From: Exiguobacterium aurantiacum
Lineage (GTDB): Bacteria > Bacillota > Bacilli > Exiguobacteriales > Exiguobacteriaceae
Direction of reading: 5' to 3'
DNA length: 64,000 nucleotides
Assembly: GCF_001766415.1 (NCBI RefSeq)
Contig: NZ_MKXO01000005.1
Location: 148,370 to 212,369 of the forward strand
A program made the translations under genes and the position numbers. The notes under the pieces were generated by a model. That model did not search any database, was not told the DNA's origin, and saw nothing but the letters and a program-made list of their open reading frames with translations. Below, piece after piece: positions 42,297 to 52,496 of the stretch (positions within the stretch are counted from its first letter, which is position 1; every line of letters begins with the position of its first letter).

Positions 42297-43403
42297 ATGA
42301 ACCCAGAAACGATCATTCGTTTTGACAACGTGTCGAAGCGGTACGACGATACTGTCGTCTTAGAGAATATTAACTTTGAAATCGAGCGTGGGAAATTCTA
42401 TACGCTGCTCGGTCCTTCGGGATGCGGAAAGACAACGATTCTGCGGATCATCGCCGGATTCACCGATGCGACAGAAGGTGACATCGAGTTCAACGGGAAG
42501 CGGATCAACGACGTGCCGGCGAACAAACGTCAAGTCAACACGGTCTTTCAAGATTACGCCTTGTTCCCGCATTTGAACGTATACGAGAACGTCGCTTTCG
42601 GCTTGCGCATCAAGAAGATGAAAGAGGCGGACGTCAAGACGAAAGTCGAACAAGCGCTCAAGTTCGTCAACTTGGAAGGCTACGAATCACGTGAAATCGA
42701 TGAGATGTCAGGCGGACAACGTCAACGCGTCGCCATCGCCCGTGCCATCGTCAACGAACCGGAAGTCATCTTGCTCGATGAGCCGCTTTCAGCGCTCGAC
42801 CTCAAACTTCGGACCGAGATGCAGTACGAGTTGCGCGAACTTCAACAGCGTCTCGGCATCACGTTCATCTTCGTTACCCATGATCAAGAAGAAGCGCTCG
42901 CCATGTCCGACGAGATTTTCGTCATGAACAACGGGGAGATCGTTCAAAGCGGGACACCGACAGATATTTATGACGAGCCGATCAACCGCTTCGTCGCTGA
43001 CTTTATCGGGGAGTCGAACATTGTTCCTGGTGTTATGCCGGAAGATCACCTTGTCACGTTTGCCGGGAAAACGTTCGATTGTGTCGACCAAGGGTTTGAC
43101 CGCAATGAAAAAGTCGAAGTCATCATTCGTCCAGAAGACTTGGAGATGACGTCGGTCGACGCGGCGAAACTCGTCGTCGATGTCGACTCACAACTGTTCC
43201 GTGGCGTCCATTACGAGATTTGCTGTTACGACCAAGAAGGCAACGAGTGGCTCGTCCATTCGACGAAGAAATCAGTCGTCGGGTCGAAAATCGGGCTCAC
43301 GTTCGATGACGAGGCGGTTCACGTCATGCGTCTAGGCGAGACCGAAGAAGAGTTTGACCGTCGTCTCGAATCGTATGAGGAGGTCGCCCATGAATCAAAC
43401 TAG
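42297..43403 (+). CDS. potA: Spermidine/putrescine ABC transporter ATPase
   Basis: Cytoplasmic ATPase driving polyamine import. Walker [10 protein letters not shown], signature [14 protein letters not shown], Walker [14 protein letters not shown]-loop VTHDQEEAL, then a C-terminal TOBE domain (residues about 270-350). ATG 42297 follows GGGAGG; longer readings run back into the regulator gene. 368 aa. It overlaps potB by 14 bases. Confidence 0.95.
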   Translation: MNPETIIRFDNVSKRYDDTVVLENINFEIERGKFYTLLGPSGCGKTTILRIIAGFTDATEGDIEFNGKRINDVPANKRQVNTVFQDYALFPHLNVYENVAFGLRIKKMKEADVKTKVEQALKFVNLEGYESREIDEMSGGQRQRVAIARAIVNEPEVILLDEPLSALDLKLRTEMQYELRELQQRLGITFIFVTHDQEEALAMSDEIFVMNNGEIVQSGTPTDIYDEPINRFVADFIGESNIVPGVMPEDHLVTFAGKTFDCVDQGFDRNEKVEVIIRPEDLEMTSVDAAKLVVDVDSQLFRGVHYEICCYDQEGNEWLVHSTKKSVVGSKIGLTFDDEAVHVMRLGETEEEFDRRLESYEEVAHESN

Positions 43404-44211
43404 TCAAACCGCCAAGACGGTCTATTTGACGACGTACTGGATATGGATTGCGCTGTTCGTCATCGCGCCGCTACTCCTGGTCGTCTACTACTCATTTTTT
43501 GATATCGAAGGGAACTTGAGTTTAGAGAACTATCAGATGTTCTTCACATCGACTTACTTGACGATGACACTGTCTTCGTTCTGGTATGCGTTTCTCATCA
43601 CGTCCTTCTCGCTTCTCATCGGGTATCCGACCGCTTATTTATTGACGAGAACGAAACATAAGCAGCTCTGGCTGTTGCTCATCATTTTGCCATCATGGAT
43701 CAACTTATTACTGAAAGCGTACGCGTTCCTTGGTATCTTTGGAACGTACGGCATCACGAACCAATTTTTAGAGGCGATCGGCATCGGGACGAAACAAATC
43801 TTATTCACGGACTTCAGTTTCGTATTCGTTTCGGTTTATATCTTCATCCCGTTCATGATTTTGCCGATCTACAACGCCATCGAGAAGCTGCCACCGTCGC
43901 TCGTCTACGCGTCGCGTGACCTCGGTGCCTCGAACTGGACGACGTTCCGTCGCGTCATCTTCCCATTGACGCTCGACGGGGTGAAGTCAGGGATTCAAAT
44001 CGTCTTCATTCCGGCGTTGTCGCTCTTCATGATCACGCGCCTCATTGCCGGAAACCGTGTCATCACGCTCGGGACGGCGATCGAACAACAATTTCTCGTC
44101 ACGCAAAACTGGGGCATGGGGTCAACAATCGCTGTATTCTTGATTTTGGCGATGGTACTCGTCATGGTCATCACACGTGACTGGGGCGCGAAAGGGGCGG
44201 TGCGTCGATGA
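43390..44211 (+). CDS. potB: Spermidine/putrescine ABC permease PotB
   Basis: Inner-membrane permease with six helices. The EAA loop that contacts PotA is visible as [22 protein letters not shown] near residue 175. ATG 43390 has GAGGAGG upstream, inside potA. 273 aa. Its stop overlaps potC by four bases. Confidence 0.92.
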   Translation: MNQTSQTAKTVYLTTYWIWIALFVIAPLLLVVYYSFFDIEGNLSLENYQMFFTSTYLTMTLSSFWYAFLITSFSLLIGYPTAYLLTRTKHKQLWLLLIILPSWINLLLKAYAFLGIFGTYGITNQFLEAIGIGTKQILFTDFSFVFVSVYIFIPFMILPIYNAIEKLPPSLVYASRDLGASNWTTFRRVIFPLTLDGVKSGIQIVFIPALSLFMITRLIAGNRVITLGTAIEQQFLVTQNWGMGSTIAVFLILAMVLVMVITRDWGAKGAVRR

Positions 44212-45002
44212 AGAAGAAAAAATTCAAGTTAGCGAATTTGTATTTGATTGCGGTGTTCTTTATTCTGTACGCACCAATCCTCTATCTAGTGTTTTACTCG
44301 TTTAACAGTGGAGGAACGATGAGTAACTTTGAAGGGTTCACCCTCGAGTGGTATAAATCGCTGTTCACAGATACCCGTTTGCTCGTCATCGTCTTGAACA
44401 CGATCGTCATTGCGCTCTTGTCGGCGACCATCTCGACCGTGCTCGGTGTCATCGGGGCGCTTGCCATTTATACGGCACGTCAACGGTTCACGAAGACGTC
44501 GCTCTTATCGCTCAACAACGTCTTGATCGTCAGCCCGGACGTCATCATCGGAGCGTCGTTCCTCATTTTGTTCACGATGCTCGGCATTCAGCTCGGGTTC
44601 TATTCGGTGCTCTTGGCGCACATCGCGTTCTCGGTTCCGATCGTGGTCATTTTAGTGTTACCGAAACTTCAAGAGATGAGCCCGACACTGATCGATGCGT
44701 CGCGTGACCTTGGAGCGAGCTCGTGGGACGTGCTCACGAAAGTCATCTTGCCGTATATCACGCCAGGTATCTTCGCAGGGTTCTTCACGGCGCTGACGTA
44801 TTCACTCGATGACTTTGCGGTGACGTTCTTCGTCACGGGTAACGGCTTCACGACACTTGCCGTCGAGGTCTACTCACGGGCACGCCAAGGGATCTCACTT
44901 GAGATCAACGCGTTGTCGACGCTCTTGTTCGTGTTCACGCTCATACTCGTCCTCGGTTATTACGTACTCGCACAACGGAGTGCGAAGGAGGTAAGACGAT
45001 GA
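44208..45002 (+). CDS. potC: Spermidine/putrescine ABC permease PotC
   Basis: Second permease subunit with six helices; EAA loop [25 protein letters not shown] near residue 160. 264 aa. ATGA overlaps at both ends with potB and potD show tight translational coupling. Confidence 0.92.
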   Translation: MKKKKFKLANLYLIAVFFILYAPILYLVFYSFNSGGTMSNFEGFTLEWYKSLFTDTRLLVIVLNTIVIALLSATISTVLGVIGALAIYTARQRFTKTSLLSLNNVLIVSPDVIIGASFLILFTMLGIQLGFYSVLLAHIAFSVPIVVILVLPKLQEMSPTLIDASRDLGASSWDVLTKVILPYITPGIFAGFFTALTYSLDDFAVTFFVTGNGFTTLAVEVYSRARQGISLEINALSTLLFVFTLILVLGYYVLAQRSAKEVRR

Positions 45003-46069
45003 AAAAACTAGTCATCATGTTGACAGTGCCGCTTCTCGTCAGTTTTGGTTTGTTGGTTTGGGTGTATCAAATCAACATGGCCCAAGGGTTTGGCGGCGAT
45101 AACACACTCGTTGTCTACAACTGGGGTGATTATATCGATGAAGATTTGATCGGCGAATTCGAAGAAGAGACCGGACTCAAAGTCATCTACCAAACGTTCG
45201 ACTCGAACGAGGCGATGCTGACGAAGATCCAGCAAGGCGGTACCGCGTTTGATATCGCCGTCCCGTCCGATTATGCGATCAGTAAGATGATCGAAGACGA
45301 TCTGCTCTTGCCGATCGATTACGACAAACTCGAAAATTTCGATAACATCGACCCACGCTTCCTCGACAAGTCGTTCGACCCTGACAACACGTACTCGGTC
45401 CCTTACTTCTGGGGTACGGTCGGGATCGTCTACAATCCTGAACTCGTCGACGGTGAGATCACATCATGGAACGACTTGTGGGACATGCCGCTCGAGAATG
45501 ATATTTTGCTGGCGGACGGGACACGAGAAGTGATGGGCTTCGGTCTTAACTCGCTCGGCTATTCGCTCAACACGACGGACCGTGATGAACTGCTCGAGGC
45601 AGAAGCGAAGCTCGAAACGCTTTGGCCGAACATTAAAGCGATTGTCGGTGATGAGATCAAAATGCTCATGGCCAATCGTGAAGCAGCCGCAGCCGTCGTC
45701 TGGTCGGGTGACGCTTCTGAGATCATGTACGAGAACGACGAGTTGACGTACGTGATCCCGGAAGAGGGGACGAATCTTTGGTTCGATAACCTCGTCATCC
45801 CGAGCACGTCGAAAAACATTGAAGGGGCACATCAATTTATCGACTTCATGCTCGATGCTGAAATCGCGGCACGAAATACCGATTACGTCGGGTATTCGAC
45901 ACCGAACGAAGCAGCACTTGAATTTTTAGATGAAGAAGTCACATCGGACGAACGGTTCTATCCGTCTAAAGACGTGACAGATGAGCTTGAAGTGTACGAA
46001 AACCTAGGCAAACGCATGAACGCGTATTACAACGAGTTGTACTTGCGCTTCAAAATGCAGAGTAAATAA
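44999..46069 (+). CDS. potD: Polyamine-binding protein PotD
   Basis: Extracytoplasmic receptor. LVVYNWGDYIDEDLI, ETGLKVIYQTFDSNEAML, FDIAVPSDYAI and VPYFWGTVGIVYN are typical of PotD/PotF. The N-terminus is a single hydrophobic segment (residues 4-24) without any cysteine, so the usual Gram-positive lipobox is absent; it may stay anchored by this segment or be cleaved by another signal peptidase. 356 aa. Last gene of the operon, followed by a terminator. Confidence 0.92.
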   Translation: MKKLVIMLTVPLLVSFGLLVWVYQINMAQGFGGDNTLVVYNWGDYIDEDLIGEFEEETGLKVIYQTFDSNEAMLTKIQQGGTAFDIAVPSDYAISKMIEDDLLLPIDYDKLENFDNIDPRFLDKSFDPDNTYSVPYFWGTVGIVYNPELVDGEITSWNDLWDMPLENDILLADGTREVMGFGLNSLGYSLNTTDRDELLEAEAKLETLWPNIKAIVGDEIKMLMANREAAAAVVWSGDASEIMYENDELTYVIPEEGTNLWFDNLVIPSTSKNIEGAHQFIDFMLDAEIAARNTDYVGYSTPNEAALEFLDEEVTSDERFYPSKDVTDELEVYENLGKRMNAYYNELYLRFKMQSK

Positions 46070-46072
46070 AGT

Positions 46073-46104
46073 AAGTCCCGCTCAAACGTTGAGCGGGACT
46101 TTTT
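46073..46104 (+). terminator. potD terminator
   Basis: AAGTCCCGCTCAA pairs with TTGAGCGGGACTT, then TTT, four bases after the stop. Confidence 0.88.
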
Positions 46105-46119
46105 AGGCTGATTCTTATA

Positions 46120-46851
46120 TTAACCGATTGGAGATTTTGTCTGCCTGATGGCGTCGATGTGCGCTTCCTTGACCTCGATGCTCGCGTTCATATAAGGAAG
46201 GAGTCGTTCATACACTTCAATCCGTTCAGCTGCCGTCAATCGAGGTTCACGAGAGGCCATCATTTGCTTCGCCCATATTTTTCGATTCAACACAGGAACG
46301 CTAGACGACTCAACCCGCTTCAACGTAGAGCGATCACTGAAGACAATCCAGGAGTGTAAATAGCTTCGATCGAGATGTAGTAGCTGTTCGATTGCCCGCA
46401 TATGGAGCTCGTTTTGCTTAATCGGATTGTAGAATTTAAACTTCTTTCGATTGGATAAAGCCTGTGTCCACTGTCGATCTTGTTCCCGTCCGAAGATCCA
46501 ACCGCTATAATTTTTGGACTCGATGACGTGAACACCGCTCTCGTCGATGAACACCACATCGACTTCTGTCGTCCGGTCACGTTTTGTTGGATGAGGCAAA
46601 TACAGGTTCGTCAAGATGAGCGGGGCGAGCCGGCGCGCCTCAAGTTCAGCAACACAGCGGTACTCTCCATATAATCCGATATCTTGCACGACTTTGATGT
46701 AGCGATGACCAGTCTGAGCAAAATATTGACTTTGTTTATACCGTTTTACTTTTGTGTACACGATTGTCCCACAAATTAAAAAAAGCGGGACAGCAAAACT
46801 GAGTAAGGAGATTAATACACTTCCAAGTACTTCGTTTAATAATTGGCTCAT
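46120..46851 (-). CDS. Membrane-anchored NERD-domain protein
   Basis: One N-terminal membrane segment (about residues 10-33) followed by a NERD (nuclease-related) domain of about 110 residues with GEYRCVAELE, TEVDVVFIDESGVHVIESKNYSG and a later IVFSD. The Glu, Asp and E-x-K pattern resembles PD-(D/E)xK nucleases, so nuclease activity is possible. Several ATGs follow AAGGGAG; the third (46851) has the best spacing. 243 aa. Role unknown. Confidence 0.75.
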   Translation of the reverse strand: MSQLLNEVLGSVLISLLSFAVPLFLICGTIVYTKVKRYKQSQYFAQTGHRYIKVVQDIGLYGEYRCVAELEARRLAPLILTNLYLPHPTKRDRTTEVDVVFIDESGVHVIESKNYSGWIFGREQDRQWTQALSNRKKFKFYNPIKQNELHMRAIEQLLHLDRSYLHSWIVFSDRSTLKRVESSSVPVLNRKIWAKQMMASREPRLTAAERIEVYERLLPYMNASIEVKEAHIDAIRQTKSPIG

Positions 46852-46960
46852 CATCATTCTCCCTTCTTATCTACGTTCACTATACAAGATGACGAGAAAC
46901 GATTGAGTGATTTTTGGGGATTATTGGAAATAAGAAATTGAAAAGTACACGGTGAATCAC

Positions 46961-47000
46961 AAAAAAGACCAACCATCTGTTAAGATGACTGGTCAAAAAA
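46961..47000. terminator. Terminator after the DUF779 gene
   Basis: AAAAAAGACCA and TGGTCAAAAAA arms with inner CATCT/AGATG; it can act in both directions. Confidence 0.8.
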
Positions 47001-47004
47001 ACAA

Positions 47005-47364
47005 TCAAGACTGTTGCAACTCGGCACGCTCCTCGTCTGTGAATACGCGGGAACGGCTCAAAAACCGTTTCCCTTCGACGCCTTCGACCGAGAACATGCC
47101 GCCCCGGCCGTCGACGACGTCGATGATGAGCTGGGTGTGCTTCCAATACTCGTACTGCTTCTCGTGGATATAGAACGGACAGCCGCCGATCTCTCCGAGC
47201 AGGACGTCGTGATCGCCAATCATGAACTCATCTTGCGGGAAGCACATCGGTGAGCTCCCGTCACAGCAACCGCCCGACTGGTGGAACAGGAGCGGACCGT
47301 GTTTCGCAAGCAACTGCTCGAGGAGCGCGAGCGTGGCGGGGGTGGCCTCGACGCGACGCACCAT
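47005..47364 (-). CDS. DUF779 protein (aldehyde dehydrogenase partner)
   Basis: DUF779 family, usually encoded next to aldehyde dehydrogenases. The cysteine-rich motif FHQSGGCCDGSSPMC near residue 28 and GGCPFYIHEKQYEYWKHTQLIIDV are typical. 119 aa. It begins one base after the end of the dehydrogenase gene and is surely cotranscribed. The Cys motif may bind a metal; function is not established. Confidence 0.85.
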   Translation of the reverse strand: MVRRVEATPATLALLEQLLAKHGPLLFHQSGGCCDGSSPMCFPQDEFMIGDHDVLLGEIGGCPFYIHEKQYEYWKHTQLIIDVVDGRGGMFSVEGVEGKRFLSRSRVFTDEERAELQQS

Positions 47365-47365
47365 C

Positions 47366-48886
47366 TTAAAAGAACCCGAGTTTTTGTTCGCTGTAGCTGA
47401 CGAGCATATTTTTCGTACGTTGGTAATGGTTGAGCATCATCTTATGATTTTCACGTCCGATCCCAGACATTTTGTAACCGCCGAACGCGGCATGGGCCGG
47501 ATACTGATGGTAACAGTTGATCCAAACACGACCCGCTTGAATCTCACGGCCGAACCGATAAGCCCGGTTCATATCGCGTGTCCAGACGCCGGCGCCGAGA
47601 CCATAGAGCGTATCGTTCGCGATGGCGAGCGCGTCCGCGTCGTCCTTGAACGTCGTCACCGACAAGACTGGACCAAAGATTTCTTCTTGGAAGATGCGCA
47701 TCTTGTTGTGACCTTTAAAGATGGTCGGTTGAACGTAATAGCCGTCGGCGAGGTCACCGTCCATCATGTTGCGCTCACCGCCGATCAAACATTCGGCTCC
47801 TTCGGCTTTTCCGATCTCAAGATACGATAAAACCTTCTCCAGCTGTTCATTTGATGCTTGAGCACCCATCATAACGTCAGGGTCGAGCGGGTTGCCGAGC
47901 TTGATCGCTTTGACGCGCTCGAGGACGCGTGCCATAAACGGCTCATAAATCGACTCGTGGATGAGGGCGCGCGATGGACACGTGCACACTTCGCCTTGGT
48001 TTAACGCGAACATGACGAGCCCTTCGATCGCTTTGTCAAAGAAATCATCGTCCGCATCCATAATGTCGGCGAAGAAGATATTCGGTGACTTGCCCCCGAG
48101 TTCGAGCGTCACCGGGATGATGTTTTGCGACGCGTATTGCATGATCAATCGGCCCGTCGTCGTTTCGCCAGTGAACGCGACTTTGTCGACACGGTTACTT
48201 GAGGCGAGCGGCTTCCCGGCCTCGAGTCCGAAGCCATTGACGATGTTGAGCACGCCTGGCGGCAGCAAGTCTTCAATCAGCTCCATCAGTACCATAATCG
48301 AGGCCGGTGTCTGTTCGGCCGGTTTTAAGACGATGCAGTTGCCGGCGGCGAGTGCCGGTGCGACTTTCCAGATTGCCATCAAAATCGGGAAGTTCCATGG
48401 GATGATTTGAGCGACGACGCCGAGCGGTTCCGCGAAGTGATAGGCGACCGTGTCGTTGTCGAGCTCGCTGATGCCGCCTTCTTGCGAGCGGATGACACCG
48501 GCGAAATAGCGGAAGTGATCGATCGCGAGCGGCAGGTCGGCGTTCAACGTCTCACGGACGGCTTTTCCATTCTCCCACGTCTCCGCGTAAGCGAGCATCT
48601 CAAGGTTTTCTTCCATTCGGTCGGCAATCTTGTTTAAAATGACCGAGCGTTCGGTGACCGATGTTTTGCCCCAGGCGCCTTTGGCGGCATGGGCCGCGTC
48701 CAGTGCCAGCTCGATATCTTCTTTCGTCGACCGAGCGACCTCGCATAACACTTTACCATTTACCGGAGAGGTGTTCTCAAAATAGTCTCCCCCTGAAGGT
48801 GCTGTCCACTTTCCGTTGATGTAGTTCTCATAGCGGTCCTTGAACTGGACTTTCGTGCCTGCAGAGTTCGGTACTTCATAAATCAT
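47366..48886 (-). CDS. NAD-dependent aldehyde dehydrogenase (acetaldehyde type)
   Basis: Oxidises an aldehyde, probably acetaldehyde, to the acid. NAD-binding [30 protein letters not shown], general base in [12 protein letters not shown], and the catalytic Cys in GEVCTCPSR. The C-terminal [17 protein letters not shown] is typical of this subgroup. ATG 48886 has GGGAGG upstream; longer readings lack an SD. 506 aa. Paired with DUF779. Confidence 0.9.
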   Translation of the reverse strand: MIYEVPNSAGTKVQFKDRYENYINGKWTAPSGGDYFENTSPVNGKVLCEVARSTKEDIELALDAAHAAKGAWGKTSVTERSVILNKIADRMEENLEMLAYAETWENGKAVRETLNADLPLAIDHFRYFAGVIRSQEGGISELDNDTVAYHFAEPLGVVAQIIPWNFPILMAIWKVAPALAAGNCIVLKPAEQTPASIMVLMELIEDLLPPGVLNIVNGFGLEAGKPLASSNRVDKVAFTGETTTGRLIMQYASQNIIPVTLELGGKSPNIFFADIMDADDDFFDKAIEGLVMFALNQGEVCTCPSRALIHESIYEPFMARVLERVKAIKLGNPLDPDVMMGAQASNEQLEKVLSYLEIGKAEGAECLIGGERNMMDGDLADGYYVQPTIFKGHNKMRIFQEEIFGPVLSVTTFKDDADALAIANDTLYGLGAGVWTRDMNRAYRFGREIQAGRVWINCYHQYPAHAAFGGYKMSGIGRENHKMMLNHYQRTKNMLVSYSEQKLGFF

Positions 48887-48969
48887 GATCGTTCCTCCCT
48901 TTTCCGTAAAGTATAGGGGCTCTATGTATGCGCTTACATTTTGTAGTAAGCCAATAGCTCCCTTTTTCA

Positions 48970-49010
48970 TCCTAACGGGTTGTAGTGATAAAAGTCAAAA
49001 TTTTTTGACA
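48970..49010 (-). promoter_or_regulatory. Promoter and palindrome upstream of the aldehyde dehydrogenase
   Basis: Leftward TTGACT, 18-base spacer, TAGGAT. The -35 lies in a near-palindrome with GTCAAAA/TTTTGAC arms (48995-49010), and TGACA-N6-TGTCA follows at 49018-49033. These repeated TGTCA units may be operators. The rest of 48887-49105 shows nothing else. Confidence 0.4.
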
Positions 49011-49105
49011 ATAATTTGACACAATTCTGTCAGGATGTTTTGAAGCCAAGATTTGCCGTAAACAGAGTATCGTGGAATCAGTTTCAAATCGAAGGAGTGG
49101 ACGCA

Positions 49106-49285
49106 CTCACGGCAAAAACATATTAGGTCGACCCGGCACAAAGCTTAATCACGTTTATCGAGTTTGCGGTTAATGCGAACGGGCAGCCTGACGAGTTCGT
49201 TTTGACCGGTAACTTGACGATTCGGGGGACGACGCGCGAGGAGACGTTCGAATCCAAGCTCCAATTCAAGGAGTCTGAAGCATAA
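49106..49285 (+). pseudogene. Decayed YceI-family gene
   Basis: After a good SD (GAAGGAG) the frame reads LTAKTY, an in-frame TAG, VDPAQSLITF, then EFAVNANGQPDEFVLTGNLTIRGTTREETFESKL...SEA and a stop. VDPAQS matches the N-terminus and GNLTIRGTT the C-terminal part of YceI (polyisoprenoid-binding lipocalin-like) proteins, but about 100 residues between are missing and no normal start codon is left. A remnant with internal deletion. Confidence 0.75.
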
Positions 49286-49286
49286 G

Positions 49287-49314
49287 AAAAAGTCGCTCGT
49301 GAGAGCGACTTTTT
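49287..49314. terminator. Bidirectional terminator
   Basis: AAAAAGTCGCTC pairs with GAGCGACTTTTT around GTGA, between the yceI remnant and yfhP. Confidence 0.85.
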
Positions 49315-50296
49315 ACTGTTCATAGACAAGTTTCTTTTGTAAGCTTTCTTCGCTGAACACCCAACCGGTGAACGAAGACAAGACTTCGTTCGACTCTTCG
49401 TCGACGATGACGACAGCGACGAACGGGTAGATGTCTTTCGAGAAGTAGCGCAAGTTTGTGAACCGGTACTCGATCATGCCGTTATGACGTGTGACCGTGT
49501 ATGTGTGAATTTTTGAAAATGCCAAGAACGACTGCAAGTCTGCATTTTTACGTGCTTCGACGAAATGCAGGTCGTCTTCGCCAGGCATCGCCTTGTCACG
49601 GAAGCGACCACATTCGATGACTTCACCTTTTTTCACTTTGACCGCACCGAGTCCGTTGCGGAAACGAACGGCGACGTGCCAGTCGTCCCAACCAATACCT
49701 GGTGAGATAAAGAGCTCATGGGCACCGGCGAAGTGACGGGCGACCGTTGCGAGCGCACGGTTACGTAGTTTGAACTGAATCGCATAGTAACTGATGACGA
49801 GCGCAATGAGCAGTGCAAAAATCGGGACAGTTGCCCCTGTGATAAGCCATAATACATATGCTCCGTAATAAGCAGAGAACAAGTAGGGGTCAAACGTTCC
49901 GATGACGCCCCAGCCAATCCATTTCTTTGAGAAAGGTTGCAGGGCTTGCGTCCCGTAAGCGTTGAACAAGTCGACGGTGACGTGTAACAATACCGCGATT
50001 TGTGCCATGACCCATAATGAAGCAGGGTTGACGCCAAGTACCATACCGATGATGGCACTGACGATGATCGGCCAAGCAAGAAGTGCGGTGATTCCGTGTG
50101 AAAGACCGCGGTGCTGGCGTAAATACGTGCTGTTTCCTTTAAGTTTGAAGACGGTGTCAAAGTCTGGCGCATGCGAACCGACAAGAGCGGTAGCCGTCAT
50201 AGCCAAGAACATTTGCGAGTCGCCTGCTACTTCCGGGCTAAGTGTCGCAAGGGCGCTTAAACCAAGGCCCATTCCAATGTGTGTCGCAGTATCCAA
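49313..50296 (-). CDS. yfhP: YfhP, membrane-bound metal-dependent hydrolase-like protein
   Basis: Matches the YdjM/YfhP family (membrane proteins of the LexA-binding, putative hydrolase type). N-terminal MDTATHIGMGLGLS, HAPDFDTVFKLK, HRGLSHGITALL and VDLFNAYGTQAL are family marks; several membrane segments in the first 190 residues, then a soluble C-terminal domain. 327 aa. Divergent from mutY, as yfhP and yfhQ (mutY) are adjacent in B. subtilis, where YfhP has been linked to yfhQ regulation. Confidence 0.85.
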   Translation of the reverse strand: MDTATHIGMGLGLSALATLSPEVAGDSQMFLAMTATALVGSHAPDFDTVFKLKGNSTYLRQHRGLSHGITALLAWPIIVSAIIGMVLGVNPASLWVMAQIAVLLHVTVDLFNAYGTQALQPFSKKWIGWGVIGTFDPYLFSAYYGAYVLWLITGATVPIFALLIALVISYYAIQFKLRNRALATVARHFAGAHELFISPGIGWDDWHVAVRFRNGLGAVKVKKGEVIECGRFRDKAMPGEDDLHFVEARKNADLQSFLAFSKIHTYTVTRHNGMIEYRFTNLRYFSKDIYPFVAVVIVDEESNEVLSSFTGWVFSEESLQKKLVYEQ

Positions 50297-50381
50297 TGTG
50301 CTTCAGCACCTCCGTTAATAAAGAAACGACGTTCAATGATCGCTACCATCATACAATATTTTTAAAACGAGGGGAAACAAA

Positions 50382-51416
50382 ATGCTCGATATTGATAAAT
50401 TGTTCACAAATTATACTATTCGTCAGTTCAATGAAAATTTACTCACCTGGTTCAATCGTGAAAAACGCGATTTGCCGTGGCGACACGGGAAAAATCCGTA
50501 CCGGGTGTGGGTGAGCGAAGTCATGCTCCAACAGACGCGCGTCGATACCGTCATCCCTTATTACAACCGATTCATGGACCGCTTCCCGACGATCGAGGAC
50601 TTAGCAGAGGCTCATCCCGACGAGGTCGTCAAATATTGGGAAGGGCTTGGATATTACTCACGCGTTCGTAACCTCCATCAAGCGGTAAAAGAAGTCGTCT
50701 CTACGTATGACGGCGTCGTACCGGAGGAAAAAGAACTGTTTGAAAAATTGAAAGGGGTCGGTCCGTATACGACCGGAGCCGTGCTCTCGATCGCCTACAA
50801 TCAGCCCGAGCCTGCCGTCGACGGGAACGTCATGCGCGTCATGGCCCGCCAGTTTGGCATCTATGAAGATATCGCCGTACCAAAGACGCGGAAGATTTTT
50901 GATCAAGTCATTCGGCGCCTGATGGACCCGGAGCATGCCTCCGATTTTAATGAAGCTGTCATGGAGCTCGGTGCGACCGTCTGTACCCCGAAAAATCCGA
51001 TGTGCTCGCTCTGTCCAGTCCAAGACGAATGTTACGCCTATGCGCATCACGTCCAGGATGAACTTCCGGTCAAGACGAAAAAAGGCGCGGCCCGGATCGA
51101 GATGTTCGATGCCCTCTACTGTAAACGTGACGGTCGCATCGCCTACGTTCAGCGGCCCGATACAGGTCTGCTCGCGGGAATGTGGCAATACCCGCTTACA
51201 GATCGTGGAACGGGGGAACAGTTAAACGGAACCTATATTGGACAAGTGAAACACGTGTTTTCACACATCATCTGGTACGTCGATTTATATGAGGTCGAAA
51301 CGTTGCCGGACGAGGAGTGGATTTGGCTCGCCGGGGACGAGCGGGATGTGTTGACCGTGTCGGTTGCCCAACAAAAACTAGAACGATTGGTAGGGGATAG
51401 AAATGAGACAGTTTGA
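50382..51416 (+). CDS. mutY: A/G-specific adenine glycosylase MutY
   Basis: Removes A paired with 8-oxoG. N-terminal LPWRHGKNPYRVWVSEVMLQQTRVDTVIPYY, helix-hairpin-helix KGVGPYTTGAV followed by the catalytic Asp in PAVDGNV, and the 4Fe-4S cluster Cys-x6-Cys-x2-Cys-x5-Cys (CTPKNPMCSLCPVQDEC). The C-terminal Nudix-like domain recognises 8-oxoG. 344 aa. Overlaps the next gene by 14 bases. Confidence 0.95.
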   Translation: MLDIDKLFTNYTIRQFNENLLTWFNREKRDLPWRHGKNPYRVWVSEVMLQQTRVDTVIPYYNRFMDRFPTIEDLAEAHPDEVVKYWEGLGYYSRVRNLHQAVKEVVSTYDGVVPEEKELFEKLKGVGPYTTGAVLSIAYNQPEPAVDGNVMRVMARQFGIYEDIAVPKTRKIFDQVIRRLMDPEHASDFNEAVMELGATVCTPKNPMCSLCPVQDECYAYAHHVQDELPVKTKKGAARIEMFDALYCKRDGRIAYVQRPDTGLLAGMWQYPLTDRGTGEQLNGTYIGQVKHVFSHIIWYVDLYEVETLPDEEWIWLAGDERDVLTVSVAQQKLERLVGDRNETV

Positions 51417-51828
51417 CGTCGAAACGCCGTTCGACACTTCCGTCGAGGCATTGTGGGAATTGTTGCAAGACGCGTCGCTTTTATCTGAACTGACGACGTT
51501 TCCAGAAGTGACGCTCGTCGGAAATGGCGCGTCCGTAGAAGGTAATCGAATCCATCTCCGTGTCGGTGTCGGACCGGTCACGCTGCCGTGGATCAGTGCG
51601 ATCACGTTAGCGGGGCGGCACGCATTTTGTGACCAAGGTGTGACTTTGCCGTTCCCGTTTAAACGCTTTTGCCACGTTCACAGTGTGAAAGAAGTCGATG
51701 GGAAGGCCGTCATGGTCGATGAAGTGACGTTCGATAGTTACTTACCCGAAGCGATTGTCGAGCAGTTTATTCTCCGCCCGATGTTCGCAGGACGAGCCGT
51801 CGCCTTCCAAAAAGCACTAAATTCGTGA
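51403..51828 (+). CDS. SRPBCC-like (START-fold) protein
   Basis: Begins [27 protein letters not shown], the typical opening of the SRPBCC/polyketide-cyclase fold, and continues with beta strands and a long C-terminal helix ([23 protein letters not shown]). It may bind a hydrophobic ligand. 141 aa. AGGGG precedes the ATG inside mutY, so translation is coupled. No specific function known. Confidence 0.7.
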   Translation: MRQFDVETPFDTSVEALWELLQDASLLSELTTFPEVTLVGNGASVEGNRIHLRVGVGPVTLPWISAITLAGRHAFCDQGVTLPFPFKRFCHVHSVKEVDGKAVMVDEVTFDSYLPEAIVEQFILRPMFAGRAVAFQKALNS

Positions 51829-51916
51829 AAATAAGAGATTTCCTTTTTCATTGGTTCTGAAAGTCGCTATAATTAAAAATGAGAATGTACAGCATCATAG
51901 CGGAAAGGAGGAGCTT

Positions 51917-52459
51917 ATGAGCTTATTTCCCAAAGCAGGTAGCAAGATCGAGATACAGAGCTACAAGCACAACGGGACTTTGCATCGCGTTTGGGAAGAA
52001 ACGCTCGTCCTTCAATCGTCAAAAACGGATATGATTGGGTTCAACGACCGCATTATGGTCAGTGAATCAGACGGCCGGCAATGGAGAACAAGAGAGCCGG
52101 CAATTTGCTACTTTTCATCTGAGTTTTGGTTTAATGTCATCTGTATGATTCGCGAAGACGGGATTTACTATTACTGTAATCTAGGTTCGCCGACAACGTT
52201 CGATGGGGCAGAACGAGCCATCAAGTACATTGACTACGATTTAGATATTAAAGTGTTCCCGGATATGTCGTACACGATTTTAGATGAGGATGAATATGAG
52301 CGGCATCGTCGCGAAATGAATTATCCGAAAGCGATTGATCGAATCTTGAAACAGAACGTTCAAGAACTTATCAACTGGATTCGAGGACGGAAAGGGCCGT
52401 TCAACCCAACATTCGTCGATGAATGGTATCGCGAATACGAAGCACGTTACCGGAGATGA
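51917..52459 (+). CDS. ygaC: Nucleoside tri-/diphosphatase, YgaC (DUF402)
   Basis: DUF402 family phosphatase. Strong remembered similarity to B. subtilis Yga[66 protein letters not shown]. The acidic cluster YIDYDLD would bind metal. ATG 51917 has AAAGGAGG five bases upstream. 180 aa. Its stop codon is inside the stem of the terminator that precedes ygaD. Confidence 0.88.
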   Translation: MSLFPKAGSKIEIQSYKHNGTLHRVWEETLVLQSSKTDMIGFNDRIMVSESDGRQWRTREPAICYFSSEFWFNVICMIREDGIYYYCNLGSPTTFDGAERAIKYIDYDLDIKVFPDMSYTILDEDEYERHRREMNYPKAIDRILKQNVQELINWIRGRKGPFNPTFVDEWYREYEARYRR

Positions 52460-52480
52460 GTACTCATCTCCGCTTTTTTT
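52451..52480 (+). terminator. Intrinsic terminator between ygaC and ygaD
   Basis: Perfect 11-base arms CGGAGATGAGT/ACTCATCTCCG, then C and seven T; the ygaD SD starts about five bases later. Confidence 0.85.
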
Positions 52481-52496
52481 CTTGAAGGAGGGCTCT

